A stretch of DNA of 45,844 bases, from assembly GCA_022599575.1 (NCBI GenBank), contig JAHZMA010000032.1, positions 1 through 45,844 of the forward strand, written 5' to 3'. The position numbers were made by a program, and so were the translations under genes. Shown piece by piece: positions 1-8,233 of this stretch (positions are counted from its first letter, which is position 1; each line of letters opens with the position of its first letter). The notes beneath the pieces were generated by a model. The model was not told the origin of the DNA. It searched no databases and saw only the letters and a list, made by a program, of their open reading frames with translations. The DNA comes from Alphaproteobacteria bacterium. Lineage in GTDB: Bacteria > Pseudomonadota > Alphaproteobacteria > JABAAW01 > JAHZMA01.

Positions 1-1
1 C

Positions 2-775
2 AACCATATTGATGATGCTTTGATGCTAGAATTATCAAAAGTTAAAAATATCGCCAAACCGACTGAAAGCCTGTTGGTTGCCGATGCGATGACGGGGCAA
101 GATGCCGTTAATATCGCGCAAAATTTTGATAAGCAAATCAGTATCACGGGCATTATCCTCACCCGTATGGATGGCGATGCGCGTGGTGGTGCGGCGCTTT
201 CTATGCACCATGTGACGGGCAAGCCGATTAAATTTATCGGTGTTGGCGAAAAAGCAGACGCACTGGAATTATTTCAGCCCGAACGGATTGCGGGGCGCAT
301 ATTAGGGCAAGGCGATATTGTCTCGCTGGTAGAAAAAGCGCAGGAACAATCAGACGAAGACGAGAATCAAAAACTCGCGAAAAAAATTGCCAAAGGTAAA
401 TTCGATATGAATGACCTTTCCACGCAATTACAGCAAATGAGCAAAATGGGCGGTTTAAGCAAAATTATGGATATGCTACCGGGCGCGATGAATAAAATGC
501 CTGTCAAGAAGCTAGATGATACGCTGATTAAAAGGCAAGTGGCGATTATTAGCTCGATGACCAAAAAAGAACGGCGCAAGCCCGACCTTATCCATGCCTC
601 GCGTAAAAAGCGTATTGCGGCAGGTTCTGGCACATCAGTGCAAGAGGTGAATAAATTGATGAAACAATTTCTCACCATGTCAAAAATGATGAAACGCGTT
701 GCAGGTGGCAAAATACCGCCCGATGTGATGCGGATGTTATCTTCAACCGGTGGCGGTATGCCACCAAAATTCTAA
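2..775 (+). CDS. ffh: Signal recognition particle protein Ffh, C-terminal part (5' end outside the window)
   Basis: SRP GTPase that binds signal sequences of nascent membrane proteins together with SRP RNA and docks on FtsY. The reading frame is open from base 2, so the start lies upstream of the window; internal TTG/ATG codons at 20-25 are not the true start. What remains is the end of the GTPase domain (DAMTGQDAVN, then LTRMDGDARGGAAL, the usual TKLDGDARGG region) and the methionine-rich M domain with KMGGLSKIMDMLPG, SMTKKERRKPDLI and SRKKRIAAGSGTSVQEVN. The C-terminus is complete. rpsP follows 19 bases later on the same strand, the usual alphaproteobacterial order. The matching SRP RNA lies in the same window at 37024-37119. 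Identity is secure. Confidence 0.97.
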   Translation, partial: NHIDDALMLELSKVKNIAKPTESLLVADAMTGQDAVNIAQNFDKQISITGIILTRMDGDARGGAALSMHHVTGKPIKFIGVGEKADALELFQPERIAGRILGQGDIVSLVEKAQEQSDEDENQKLAKKIAKGKFDMNDLSTQLQQMSKMGGLSKIMDMLPGAMNKMPVKKLDDTLIKRQVAIISSMTKKERRKPDLIHASRKKRIAAGSGTSVQEVNKLMKQFLTMSKMMKRVAGGKIPPDVMRMLSSTGGGMPPKF

Positions 776-794
776 GTAAAAAGGAACAATTAAA

Positions 795-1334
795 ATGGCA
801 GTAAAAATTCGTTTATCGCGTGCAGGCTCTAAAAAGCGCCCTTATTATCATATCGTGATTGCTGATGCGCGTGCGCCACGTGATGGGCGTTATATCGAGC
901 GCGTTGGCAGCTATAATCCAATGTTAGCGAAGGATAATCCCGAACGCGTTAAGCTAACGGGCGAACGCATCACCCATTGGGTTAAAATGGGAGCAAAACC
1001 AACCGACCGCGTGCAACGTTTTTTAGGTGATGCAAAACTTTACGAAAAATTTGTGCCAAACAAGCAGACCAAGAAACATCTGCCGGGTGCAAAAGCAATA
1101 GAACGCATGGAAGAAGCAGAAAAAGCCAAGCAAGAAGAAGCAGAAGCCAAAAAACAAGAAGCTGAAGCGGCAAAACAAGCTAAAGAAGCTCCTATTGTTG
1201 AAACGCCAGTAGAAGAAGCACCAGCTGAAGCGGCGAAAGTAGAGGAATCCCCTGCTGAAAATCCTGTTGCTGAAGCTCCTGCTGAAGAGGCAAAAGCGGA
1301 AGAAACACCAGCGGAAGAAGCACCAAAAGAATAA
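795..1334 (+). CDS. rpsP: 30S ribosomal protein S16 with long acidic C-terminal tail
   Basis: Small-subunit ribosomal protein needed for 30S assembly. The N-terminal 80 or so residues are a standard S16 ([20 protein letters not shown], then [14 protein letters not shown] and [18 protein letters not shown]). The 179-residue protein is about twice the usual S16 length because of a tail from roughly residue 100: first Lys/Glu/Ala-rich and probably helical, then repeats of the type EAPAEEA. A ribosome-binding AAGGA sits just before the ATG. rimM begins one base after the stop codon, so the two are surely co-translated. Tails on S16 are known in alphaproteobacteria; the role of this one is not evident from the sequence. 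Confidence 0.97.
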   Translation: MAVKIRLSRAGSKKRPYYHIVIADARAPRDGRYIERVGSYNPMLAKDNPERVKLTGERITHWVKMGAKPTDRVQRFLGDAKLYEKFVPNKQTKKHLPGAKAIERMEEAEKAKQEEAEAKKQEAEAAKQAKEAPIVETPVEEAPAEAAKVEESPAENPVAEAPAEEAKAEETPAEEAPKE

Positions 1335-1335
1335 T

Positions 1336-1851
1336 ATGGTTCAGACAAAAGTTGGCATCATCACACGGGCGGCAGGAATTAAAGGCGATATTTGGCTGAA
1401 AAGTCTTATCTTGCCCCCTGAAAATATCACCCGTTTGATGCCACTTTCCGATGAGACTGGCACAAGGCAGTTTGATTTTATCTTGCGCTACAGCAAAAAA
1501 AGCCTGTTGCGCTGTGGCGAGCAAACCATCATTGACCGCAACCAAGCCGAAGCGTTGGCAGGCACATTTCTATATGCCGATGCCGATAAATTGCTTGAAG
1601 CTGAAGAACAAAATGATGCTGATAGCAATTATCAAGGCTTTAGCGTTACGCGTGCTGATGGCACAATGGCAGGCACAGTGCATAAAATCGTCAATTACGG
1701 CGCAAGCGATATTTTGCAATGCGTTACCGCCGATGCTACTGGTAACATGGAATATATGATTCCGCTGATTGATGATTTTATTGCTAGCGTCAACAAAGAT
1801 GATAAGTCGATTCACTTGCAGCCAACTTCTGATATATTTTTTGAGTTATGA
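1336..1851 (+). CDS. rimM: 16S rRNA processing protein RimM
   Basis: Assembly factor that binds the 30S head and S19 during 16S rRNA maturation. The 171-residue protein starts MVQTKVGIITRAAGIKGDIW, matching the conserved RimM opening in which G-x-I-x-x-x-x-G-I-K-G-D forms the first beta strands. The PRC-barrel half follows, with VHKIVNYGASDILQC and MIPLIDDFIASV. The frame stays open upstream to 1267, but that stretch reads through the rpsP tail in another frame and encodes only Lys-rich sequence, so ATG 1336, one base after the rpsP stop, is chosen. trmD follows after 9 bases. This is the standard rpsP-rimM-trmD order. Confidence 0.95.
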   Translation: MVQTKVGIITRAAGIKGDIWLKSLILPPENITRLMPLSDETGTRQFDFILRYSKKSLLRCGEQTIIDRNQAEALAGTFLYADADKLLEAEEQNDADSNYQGFSVTRADGTMAGTVHKIVNYGASDILQCVTADATGNMEYMIPLIDDFIASVNKDDKSIHLQPTSDIFFEL

Positions 1852-1860
1852 GCCAAGAAA

Positions 1861-2535
1861 ATGAATCAGGCAAAATTACACGCGACTATTTTCACTCTAT
1901 TCCCTGAAATGTTTCCCGGCACATTAGGCACGGCGATTCATGGGCGCGCGCTTGCCAATAAGATTTGGAATTATAACATTGTTAATTTGCGCGATTTTTC
2001 CAATCGGCATGATGGCCGCGTTGACGACCGCCCCTATGGCGGTGGCGCAGGCATGGTGATTCGCCCCGATGTGATTGATGATGCCCTCACCCAACATGTG
2101 CCAGCATCAGCCCCTGAAACAGCATCATTGCCGACTATCATTTATTTCAGTGCCAGTGGCACACAATTTAATGCTGAAATGGCACAAACTTACGCGCAAT
2201 ATCAGCATCTTTATTTGATTGCAGGGCGTTATGAAGGCATTGACCAGCGCGTGATTGAAAAATGGCAAATGCGTGAAATTTGTATTGGCCCTTATGTTTT
2301 ATCGGGTGGGGAATTGCCCGTGCAGGTATTTTTAGATGCGGTGTTACGCTTTGTGCCTGATGTGTTAGGCAATCCAGAATCGCTAGATGAGGAGAGTTTC
2401 TCGGATAATTTTACCGGTGAATATCCGCATTATACGCGTCCACAAATATGGCAAAACCGCGCTGTGCCTGATGTTTTGGTCAATGGCAACCATCAAAAAA
2501 TCACCGAATGGCGCAAAAATAATAGCAAGAAGTAA
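1861..2535 (+). CDS. trmD: tRNA (guanine-N1-)-methyltransferase TrmD
   Basis: Methylates G37 next to the anticodon of several tRNAs using S-adenosylmethionine, which prevents frameshifting. The trefoil-knot SAM site is clear: YGGGAGMVIRPDV near residue 60, LIAGRYEGIDQRV, and GPYVLSGGELPVQVFLDAV. The C-terminal tRNA-binding part has YPHYTRPQIW and VLVNGNHQKITEWR. The 224 residues end soon after that motif, slightly shorter than many family members, but no motif is missing. The start codon follows rimM by 9 bases. The next gene in related genomes is rplS; here an unrelated nuclease-like gene intervenes. Confidence 0.97.
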   Translation: MNQAKLHATIFTLFPEMFPGTLGTAIHGRALANKIWNYNIVNLRDFSNRHDGRVDDRPYGGGAGMVIRPDVIDDALTQHVPASAPETASLPTIIYFSASGTQFNAEMAQTYAQYQHLYLIAGRYEGIDQRVIEKWQMREICIGPYVLSGGELPVQVFLDAVLRFVPDVLGNPESLDEESFSDNFTGEYPHYTRPQIWQNRAVPDVLVNGNHQKITEWRKNNSKK

Positions 2536-2694
2536 GCATGATAGCGTAAAAAAATAAGTGCAATCGCAAGATTGATGCGGTCGGAATATTGAAATTATTG
2601 CCACAACTCATCTTTGTAAAAATATAAATAATGATTTGCTTTTCAAGCATCATATTGTATATCTACTTAAAATTGATTTAATTGGAGATAACTA

Positions 2695-3504
2695 ATGGGC
2701 TTCTTTAATAAAAATACTGGTATTCAGTTTGTTACAACAGCGAATATGAATCATTATATTCAGGAAGAGTTTAGAAAAGCAAAAAAATTTATTTTGATAC
2801 TATCACCCTATATTCAATTAAATGAAAAAATTTCTTATATATTGGCTGAACAGATAAAAAAAGGTGTAAAGGTAACAATTATTTATCGAGAAAATGAAAA
2901 TAATTATCCCATTGATATCGAATGCGACATTGTTAATCGCCCTACCTTACATGCCAAATGTTATATAACCGAAAATATGGCTTTGGTTGCAAGTTTAAAT
3001 CTTTATGAATATAGCCAAAAAAATAATGATGAAATGGGTTTTATTGTTTTTAAAGAACAAGAAAAAGCAATTTATGCAGAGATATTTGAAGAAGCAAAAA
3101 GGTTGCAGGATAATAAAAATTCAACATCTGACGGCAATAAATACTCACTTACTAAAGGACAAAATTATCCGTTAGACCACTTAAATACGATTTTTGATTT
3201 TAACTACAAAAAACCATCAGGGATAAAGTTATGTGAAAAACATAATTGTATTGTTTTGTTTTCCAATAAATATTCATCATATGATAATGAGAAAAAATCT
3301 GATGTTATTTTATATGAGGGGCAAAATACAGGAAGCGATGAACAAAAATTAATTTACGGTAACAAAGAATTACATGATGCATATCATGTTTCACCAAAAG
3401 ATATTTTATATTTCTATAATTATGACTATCAAGGTCTTATGCAATTTGCAAAAAAACCCTATCAAAAAGATGGTAAGTGGCTATTTCCTATTAAAAAGCA
3501 ATAG
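2695..3504 (+). CDS. Predicted modification-dependent nuclease: phospholipase-D-like domain fused to an SRA-like domain
   Basis: The 269-residue protein has two parts. Residues 1-140 look like a single phospholipase-D (HKD) nuclease half: strand FILILSPYI, then LHAKCYI with H86 and K88, followed by LVASLNLYEYSQKNNDEMG (S100, N102, N110, E113). One HKD copy implies a homodimer. Residues about 155-269 resemble the SRA/YDG fold of modified-cytosine readers: IVLFSNKYSSYDNE, VILYEGQNTGSDEQKL, YGNKELHDA and, near the end, YDYQGLMQF plus DGKWLFPIKK, in the order of SRA proteins (sugar/base-flipping region, Q-K-L, N-x-x-L, YDG strand). A good GGAG site precedes the ATG. The gene is more A+T-rich than its neighbours and separates trmD from rplS, which suggests transfer. 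The PLD part is firm; the SRA call and the restriction role are inference. Confidence 0.75.
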   Translation: MGFFNKNTGIQFVTTANMNHYIQEEFRKAKKFILILSPYIQLNEKISYILAEQIKKGVKVTIIYRENENNYPIDIECDIVNRPTLHAKCYITENMALVASLNLYEYSQKNNDEMGFIVFKEQEKAIYAEIFEEAKRLQDNKNSTSDGNKYSLTKGQNYPLDHLNTIFDFNYKKPSGIKLCEKHNCIVLFSNKYSSYDNEKKSDVILYEGQNTGSDEQKLIYGNKELHDAYHVSPKDILYFYNYDYQGLMQFAKKPYQKDGKWLFPIKKQ

Positions 3505-3635
3505 CAAATACACCTCCGCTCACCTTGTCCCCCCTCTTGATAATCCCCCACTATACTCAATATTAGAATCGTGCGTATTCAGACTACCCGACACAAAGAT
3601 GTGGCAATCTCCGATTGTCATCAGCATCTCATTCG

Positions 3636-3694
3636 CAAGGCGTAATTCGGTGGCTTCGCATTAAAATCATCACATACCTTACAATTACGCCTTG
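3636..3694. repeat. 12-bp perfect inverted repeat in the gap before rplS
   Basis: CAAGGCGTAATT at 3636-3647 is matched by its exact reverse complement at 3683-3694, with 35 bases between. The surrounding 3505-3789 gap is longer than any other inside this operon and holds no convincing gene. It could be a hairpin, or the relic of a repeat element brought in with the nuclease gene. The opposite strand from about 3662 to 3523 is open for 46 codons but has no start near its beginning, so it might be a gene fragment. Confidence 0.5.
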
Positions 3695-3789
3695 ACAAGC
3701 GTGTTGTTACCCATTATAAATAGCGCGTCTGATTGATAAATTGGGCATGTTGTTATGTTTAAAAATCATTGTAAATAAAGTTAATTAAA

Positions 3790-4266
3790 ATGAAAAACGC
3801 AATCATTCAATCCATTGAGAACGATTATATTAAAAAAGAAATTCCTGAATTTTCACCGGGCGATAATGTTCGGGTGATGGTGAAAATCGTTGAGGGCACT
3901 AATTCGCGCGTGCAAAGCTATGAAGGTGTGTGTATTGCGCGCAAAAATGCTGGAGTCGGCAGTAGCTTTACGGTGCGTAAAATTTCTTATGGCGAAGGGG
4001 TTGAACGTATTTTTCCACTCCATAGCCCAATGATTGATTCCATCATATTGGTGCGGCGTGGCAAAGTGCGGCGTGCTAAACTTTATTATTTACGCGATTT
4101 ACGTGGCAAAGCAGCCCGCATTGTAGAAAAAGTTGTGCGTAATCCCGCCGATGAAGCTGCCAAAAAAGTAGCAAGAAATGCCAAAAAAGCAGAGAAAAAT
4201 GCTAAAAAAGCAGAAAAAGCTGCTAAGGCGAAACCATCGAAAACCCCCAGTGACACTAAAGAATAA
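3790..4266 (+). CDS. rplS: 50S ribosomal protein L19 with basic C-terminal tail
   Basis: Large-subunit protein at the 30S-50S interface. The first 115 residues or so are standard L19: [20 protein letters not shown], then [40 protein letters not shown] and [21 protein letters not shown] Lys/Ala-rich tail with the repeated pattern NAKKAEK extends it to 158 residues. There is no strong ribosome-binding site before the ATG. The stop overlaps the leuC start (TAATG), so leuC is translationally coupled. Separation from trmD by about 1.25 kb suggests that it may now need its own promoter; TATAAA at 3714-3719 is a possible -10, without a clear -35. Confidence 0.97.
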   Translation: MKNAIIQSIENDYIKKEIPEFSPGDNVRVMVKIVEGTNSRVQSYEGVCIARKNAGVGSSFTVRKISYGEGVERIFPLHSPMIDSIILVRRGKVRRAKLYYLRDLRGKAARIVEKVVRNPADEAAKKVARNAKKAEKNAKKAEKAAKAKPSKTPSDTKE

Positions 4267-5669
4267 TGGCACAGACATTATTTGATAAAATCTGGCAAAA
4301 CCACCTTATCCATACCCAAACCGATGGCACAGCGATTCTGTATATCGACCGCCATTTGGTGCATGAAGTTACCTCACCACAAGCATTCGAAGGCTTACGC
4401 AAAAGCGGACGTAAATTGCGTCGCCCCGAAGCCACTTTGGCGGTTGCCGATCATAACGTGCCCACCAGCAAGGGGCGTGGTAATGGCATTGAAGATGAGG
4501 CCAGCCGTATCCAAGTGGAAACGCTTGAAAAAAATTGTCGCGATTTTAACGTTGAATATTTTGATATGAGCGATATCAGGCAAGGCATTGTGCATATTAT
4601 AGGACCAGAACAAGGCTTCACCCTACCGGGCATGACGATTGTGTGTGGTGATTCGCATACCTCAACCCATGGCGCATTTGGTGCATTGGCATTTGGTATT
4701 GGCACATCGGAAGTAGAACATGTGCTTGCCACGCAAAGCCTGCGTCAAAGCCGTGCCAAAAACATGAAAGTAGAAGTGAGTGGCACATTGCCGATTGGCG
4801 TTACCGCAAAAGATATCGTGCTTGCCATTATCGGCAAAATCGGCACTGCTGGTGGCAATGGGCATGTGATTGAATATTGTGGCGATGCGATAACGGCACT
4901 CTCGATGGAAGGGCGTATGACTGTGTGTAACATGACGATTGAAGCAGGTGCGCGCGCAGGCTTAATCGCCCCTGATGACACCACTTTTGCCTATCTTAAA
5001 GATAAAAAATTAGCACCAAAAGGCGCAGATTGGGATAAGGCAGTCGCCTATTGGCAAACATTGCCAAGCGATGCAGATGCCCATTATGATAAAGAAATCA
5101 CCTTAGATGCTGCTGATATTGCACCGATTGTTAGTTGGGGCACATCACCTGAAAATGTGGTGCCGATTACTGGCAAAGTGCCATCTCTTGATATGTTTGA
5201 AACCGAACATCAGCGCAATGCGATTAAACGCGCACTTGATTATATGGGTTTGCAAGAAGGCATGAAAATGCAGGATATTACGATTGACCGTGTATTTATC
5301 GGTTCTTGCACCAATGGCAGAATTGAAGATTTGCGCGAGGCGGCAAAAATCGCCAAAGGCAAAAAAGTTGCGACCACTGTAAGTGCAATGGTGGTGCCAG
5401 GGTCAGGATTGGTGAAACAGCAAGCCGAACAAGAAGGGCTTGATAAGATTTTCATCGATGCTGGTTTTGATTGGCGCGAACCCGGTTGTTCTATGTGTTT
5501 GGCAATGAATGCCGATAAATTGGAAGCAGGCGAGCGATGCGCTTCAACCTCTAACCGTAATTTTGAAGGCAGGCAAGGGCGCGGTGGGCGCACCCATCTG
5601 ATGAGTCCTGCGATGGCGGCAAGCGCGGCAATTACTGGGCATCTCACCGATGTGCGCGAGGTGCAGTAA
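4266..5669 (+). CDS. leuC: 3-isopropylmalate dehydratase large subunit
   Basis: Aconitase-family [4Fe-4S] enzyme that, with LeuD, isomerises 2- to 3-isopropylmalate in leucine synthesis. Signature segments: [19 protein letters not shown] near residue 130, [25 protein letters not shown] with the first cluster cysteine, and [10 protein letters not shown] with the other two. The 467 residues are the normal bacterial length. The ATG overlaps the last base of the rplS stop. leuD begins one base after the leuC stop, and leuB follows, giving a leuCDB unit behind the ribosomal genes as in many alphaproteobacteria. Confidence 0.98.
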   Translation: MAQTLFDKIWQNHLIHTQTDGTAILYIDRHLVHEVTSPQAFEGLRKSGRKLRRPEATLAVADHNVPTSKGRGNGIEDEASRIQVETLEKNCRDFNVEYFDMSDIRQGIVHIIGPEQGFTLPGMTIVCGDSHTSTHGAFGALAFGIGTSEVEHVLATQSLRQSRAKNMKVEVSGTLPIGVTAKDIVLAIIGKIGTAGGNGHVIEYCGDAITALSMEGRMTVCNMTIEAGARAGLIAPDDTTFAYLKDKKLAPKGADWDKAVAYWQTLPSDADAHYDKEITLDAADIAPIVSWGTSPENVVPITGKVPSLDMFETEHQRNAIKRALDYMGLQEGMKMQDITIDRVFIGSCTNGRIEDLREAAKIAKGKKVATTVSAMVVPGSGLVKQQAEQEGLDKIFIDAGFDWREPGCSMCLAMNADKLEAGERCASTSNRNFEGRQGRGGRTHLMSPAMAASAAITGHLTDVREVQ

Positions 5670-5670
5670 C

Positions 5671-6267
5671 ATGCAAGCCTTTACCGAATTAAACGCAATC
5701 GCCGCTCCGTTTGACCTGATGAATGTCGATACTGATATGATTATCCCGAAACAATTCTTGAAAACTGTTAAGCGCGATGGTTTGGGTGTGAATCTATTTG
5801 ATGAAATGCGCTACGATATGCAAGGCAATGAAATTGAAGATTTTGTGCTGAATCAAGCCCCCTATCGCAACGCGCAAATATTGGTAACAGGCGATAATTT
5901 CGGCTGTGGTTCAAGCCGCGAACATGCGCCTTGGGCATTGGCGGGCTTTGGCATCACTGCCATCATCGCCCCTAGCTATGCCGATATTTTCTATAATAAT
6001 TGCTTCAAAAATGGCGTATTACCGATTGTTTTACCAGAAACACAAGTGGCAGAAATCTTAAAACATATTCCGCAAAATCCTAATATGGCGATTATTCTTG
6101 ACGCGCAAACCATAACGCATGGTGATAAAACTTACAGTTTTGATGTTGACCCATTCCGCAAAAAATGCCTGTTAGAAGGGCTTGATGATATTGGGCTCAC
6201 CTTGCAACATGCAAGCAAACTTGATGCGTTTGAACAAAAATATCTTGGCGATAATGTTTGGATTTAA
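5671..6267 (+). CDS. leuD: 3-isopropylmalate dehydratase small subunit
   Basis: Swivelling-domain subunit that completes the active site of isopropylmalate isomerase. Markers are [16 protein letters not shown] near the N-terminus, [17 protein letters not shown] around residue 75 and the [16 protein letters not shown] segment. The frame is open back to a GTG at 5650 inside leuC, but ATG 5671, which follows GAGGTG at a suitable distance, gives the usual N-terminus and 198 residues. It starts one base after the leuC stop, fitting obligatory stoichiometric expression of the two subunits. Confidence 0.97.
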   Translation: MQAFTELNAIAAPFDLMNVDTDMIIPKQFLKTVKRDGLGVNLFDEMRYDMQGNEIEDFVLNQAPYRNAQILVTGDNFGCGSSREHAPWALAGFGITAIIAPSYADIFYNNCFKNGVLPIVLPETQVAEILKHIPQNPNMAIILDAQTITHGDKTYSFDVDPFRKKCLLEGLDDIGLTLQHASKLDAFEQKYLGDNVWI

Positions 6268-6285
6268 CGATATTTAGAGGAAATA

Positions 6286-7377
6286 ATGCCTAACATTTTA
6301 CTATTAGCAGGCGATGGTATCGGACCTGAAGTGATGGCGCAAACAAAGCGCGTGCTTGAATGGGCAAGCGATAAAGCATCGCTTAATTTCACTTTTCAAG
6401 ACGCACTGGCAGGCGGTGCTTCTTACGATGCACATGGCACGCCATTAACTGACGAGGTGTTAGAATCTGCGCTTAATGCTGATGCGGTGATATTAGGTGC
6501 GGTGGGTGGCCCTGATTACGATAATGTGGAGCGCCATTTGCGCCCCGAAATTGCCTTATTAAAATTACGCAAAGAACTTGATTTATTTGCTAATTTACGC
6601 CCTGCCATCACCTACCCTTCACTGGCAAATGCTTCTAGTCTCAAGCCAGAATTGGTGAGCGGGCTTGATATTTTAATCGTGCGCGAACTCACCTCTGGCG
6701 TGTATTTTGGCACACCACGTGGCATGGAAACATTGCCCGATGGCACGCAAAGATGCGTGGATACGCAATCTTACACCGAAGCTGAAATCAGCCGTATCGC
6801 CCATGTCGCATTTGAATTGGCAAAACAGCGCAATAATTTGGTGCATTCAGCTGAAAAAGCTAATGTGATGGAAACGGGCGCGTTTTGGCGCAAAATTGTG
6901 ACTGAAACCCACGCAAAGCATTTTTCTGATATTACACTAGAACATATTCTTGCCGATAATTGCGCGATGCAGTTGGTGCGTTGCCCGAAACAATTTGATG
7001 TGTTGGTAACTGATAATCTGTTTGGCGATTTACTATCCGATGTTGCCGCCATGCTAACGGGCTCGCTGGGCATGTTGCCATCAGCATCGCTGGGCGCACC
7101 TGATGTAAATGGCAAACGCCGCGCCATGTATGAACCTGTGCATGGTAGCGCGCCTGATATTGCGGGCAAAAATATCGCCAACCCGATTGCCACCATCGCC
7201 TCGTCCTCTATGATGCTGCGTTATTCATTTAATTGTGAGCAAATTGCCAACAAAATTGACAAGGCAATAGAAACCGTGTTAGATAATGGTTTACGCACAG
7301 CTGATATTGCTGGTGATAATGATAGGTCAATATCAACCACCGATATGGGTGATGCTATTTTGCAGGCGTTGACATAA
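6286..7377 (+). CDS. leuB: 3-isopropylmalate dehydrogenase
   Basis: NAD-dependent oxidative decarboxylase of 3-isopropylmalate, third step of the leucine branch. The family is clear from [15 protein letters not shown] at the N-terminus, GAVGGPDYD, substrate-binding arginines in [31 protein letters not shown], the metal and NAD segments [20 protein letters not shown], and [20 protein letters not shown]. The 363 residues match the family. A GAGG site lies 7 bases before the ATG. It is the last leucine gene here; leuA is not in the window. Confidence 0.98.
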   Translation: MPNILLLAGDGIGPEVMAQTKRVLEWASDKASLNFTFQDALAGGASYDAHGTPLTDEVLESALNADAVILGAVGGPDYDNVERHLRPEIALLKLRKELDLFANLRPAITYPSLANASSLKPELVSGLDILIVRELTSGVYFGTPRGMETLPDGTQRCVDTQSYTEAEISRIAHVAFELAKQRNNLVHSAEKANVMETGAFWRKIVTETHAKHFSDITLEHILADNCAMQLVRCPKQFDVLVTDNLFGDLLSDVAAMLTGSLGMLPSASLGAPDVNGKRRAMYEPVHGSAPDIAGKNIANPIATIASSSMMLRYSFNCEQIANKIDKAIETVLDNGLRTADIAGDNDRSISTTDMGDAILQALT

Positions 7378-7393
7378 AATTGAGAGAGTGATT

Positions 7394-8218
7394 ATGACAC
7401 ATGCTACTTTAATTGATGAGGCACGAGGTAAACTTATTGTTGCACTTGATGTTCCTAACATAGATTTAGCAAACGAAATGATTGACAAATTAGGTGATTC
7501 TGTTGTTTTTTATAAAATCGGCATGGAGCTTATTTATCATGGTGGGTTAGATTTAGCGAAAAAGTTGAAAGAGCAAGGTAAAAAGGTTTTTATCGATGCC
7601 AAATTGCACGATATTCCGCGCACTGTATTAGCTGCCGCCCGTAATATCGAAAAATATGAAGCTGATTTACTCACATTGCATTGTAATTCTTCTGCCTATC
7701 GGGCATTTGAGCAATATCGCGCTGAAAGCGGGAAAAGTAATATGAAATGGTGTTTTGTAACAGTGTTGACATCAGAAGATGATAGAGATTTAGGCAAAAT
7801 GAAAATTCGTAGAACAGCTAAATTCCATGTAAAAGAATTGGCGGTAGAAGCAATAAAACAAGGGGCAGATGGCATTGTTGCATCGGCACAAGAAGCAGAA
7901 TCTTTACGCAAAGACGATGATTTAAAAAATAATGAATTTATCATTATCACGCCCGGTATTCGTCCAGAGGGAAGTTCTCATAACGACCAAAGACGCGTTA
8001 CCACACCAACAAATGCAATTCAATCAGGTTCGGATTATCTTGTGGTTGGCAGACCAATTATTCAAGCGGATAACCCTAAAGATATGGCTGAAAAAATTGT
8101 TGAAGAAATCGCTGATGCTCTTGCAGTAAAAAAGAATATTCCTAACAATGTCTATACGATACAGCGTAACAACACATCAATGCTACGTCACGAAAAACTA
8201 CTCATGGCAAATGCGTGA
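7394..8218 (+). CDS. pyrF: Orotidine 5'-phosphate decarboxylase
   Basis: Decarboxylates OMP to UMP, last step of pyrimidine synthesis. From ATG 7394 the protein has 274 residues. The catalytic array is intact: K41 in FYKIGMEL and the D-x-K-x-x-D motif DAKLHD with D68, K70 and D73. The phosphate-binding end is present as ITPGIRPEG and DYLVVGRPI. A GTG six bases upstream is also in frame; ATG is preferred because GAGAG precedes it at normal spacing. It follows leuB by 16 bases and is followed by a paralogue that has lost part of this motif. Some parts are less conserved (LHCNSSAYRAFEQYR in place of the usual MxxVHxxGG type), so this is a divergent but apparently functional member. Confidence 0.9.
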   Translation: MTHATLIDEARGKLIVALDVPNIDLANEMIDKLGDSVVFYKIGMELIYHGGLDLAKKLKEQGKKVFIDAKLHDIPRTVLAAARNIEKYEADLLTLHCNSSAYRAFEQYRAESGKSNMKWCFVTVLTSEDDRDLGKMKIRRTAKFHVKELAVEAIKQGADGIVASAQEAESLRKDDDLKNNEFIIITPGIRPEGSSHNDQRRVTTPTNAIQSGSDYLVVGRPIIQADNPKDMAEKIVEEIADALAVKKNIPNNVYTIQRNNTSMLRHEKLLMANA

Positions 8219-8233
8219 TAAGATGGCGATGTG

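Noticed and set aside
1040-1348. 102-codon minus-strand Ser/Ala-rich open frame opposite rpsP
   Set aside because: It is the antisense of the repetitive EAPAEE-coding tail; the low-complexity frame arises from the repeat.
3374-3664. 96-codon plus-strand open frame overlapping the end of the PLD-SRA gene
   Set aside because: The first half is an out-of-frame shadow of the nuclease gene, and the rest is the spacer with an inverted repeat.
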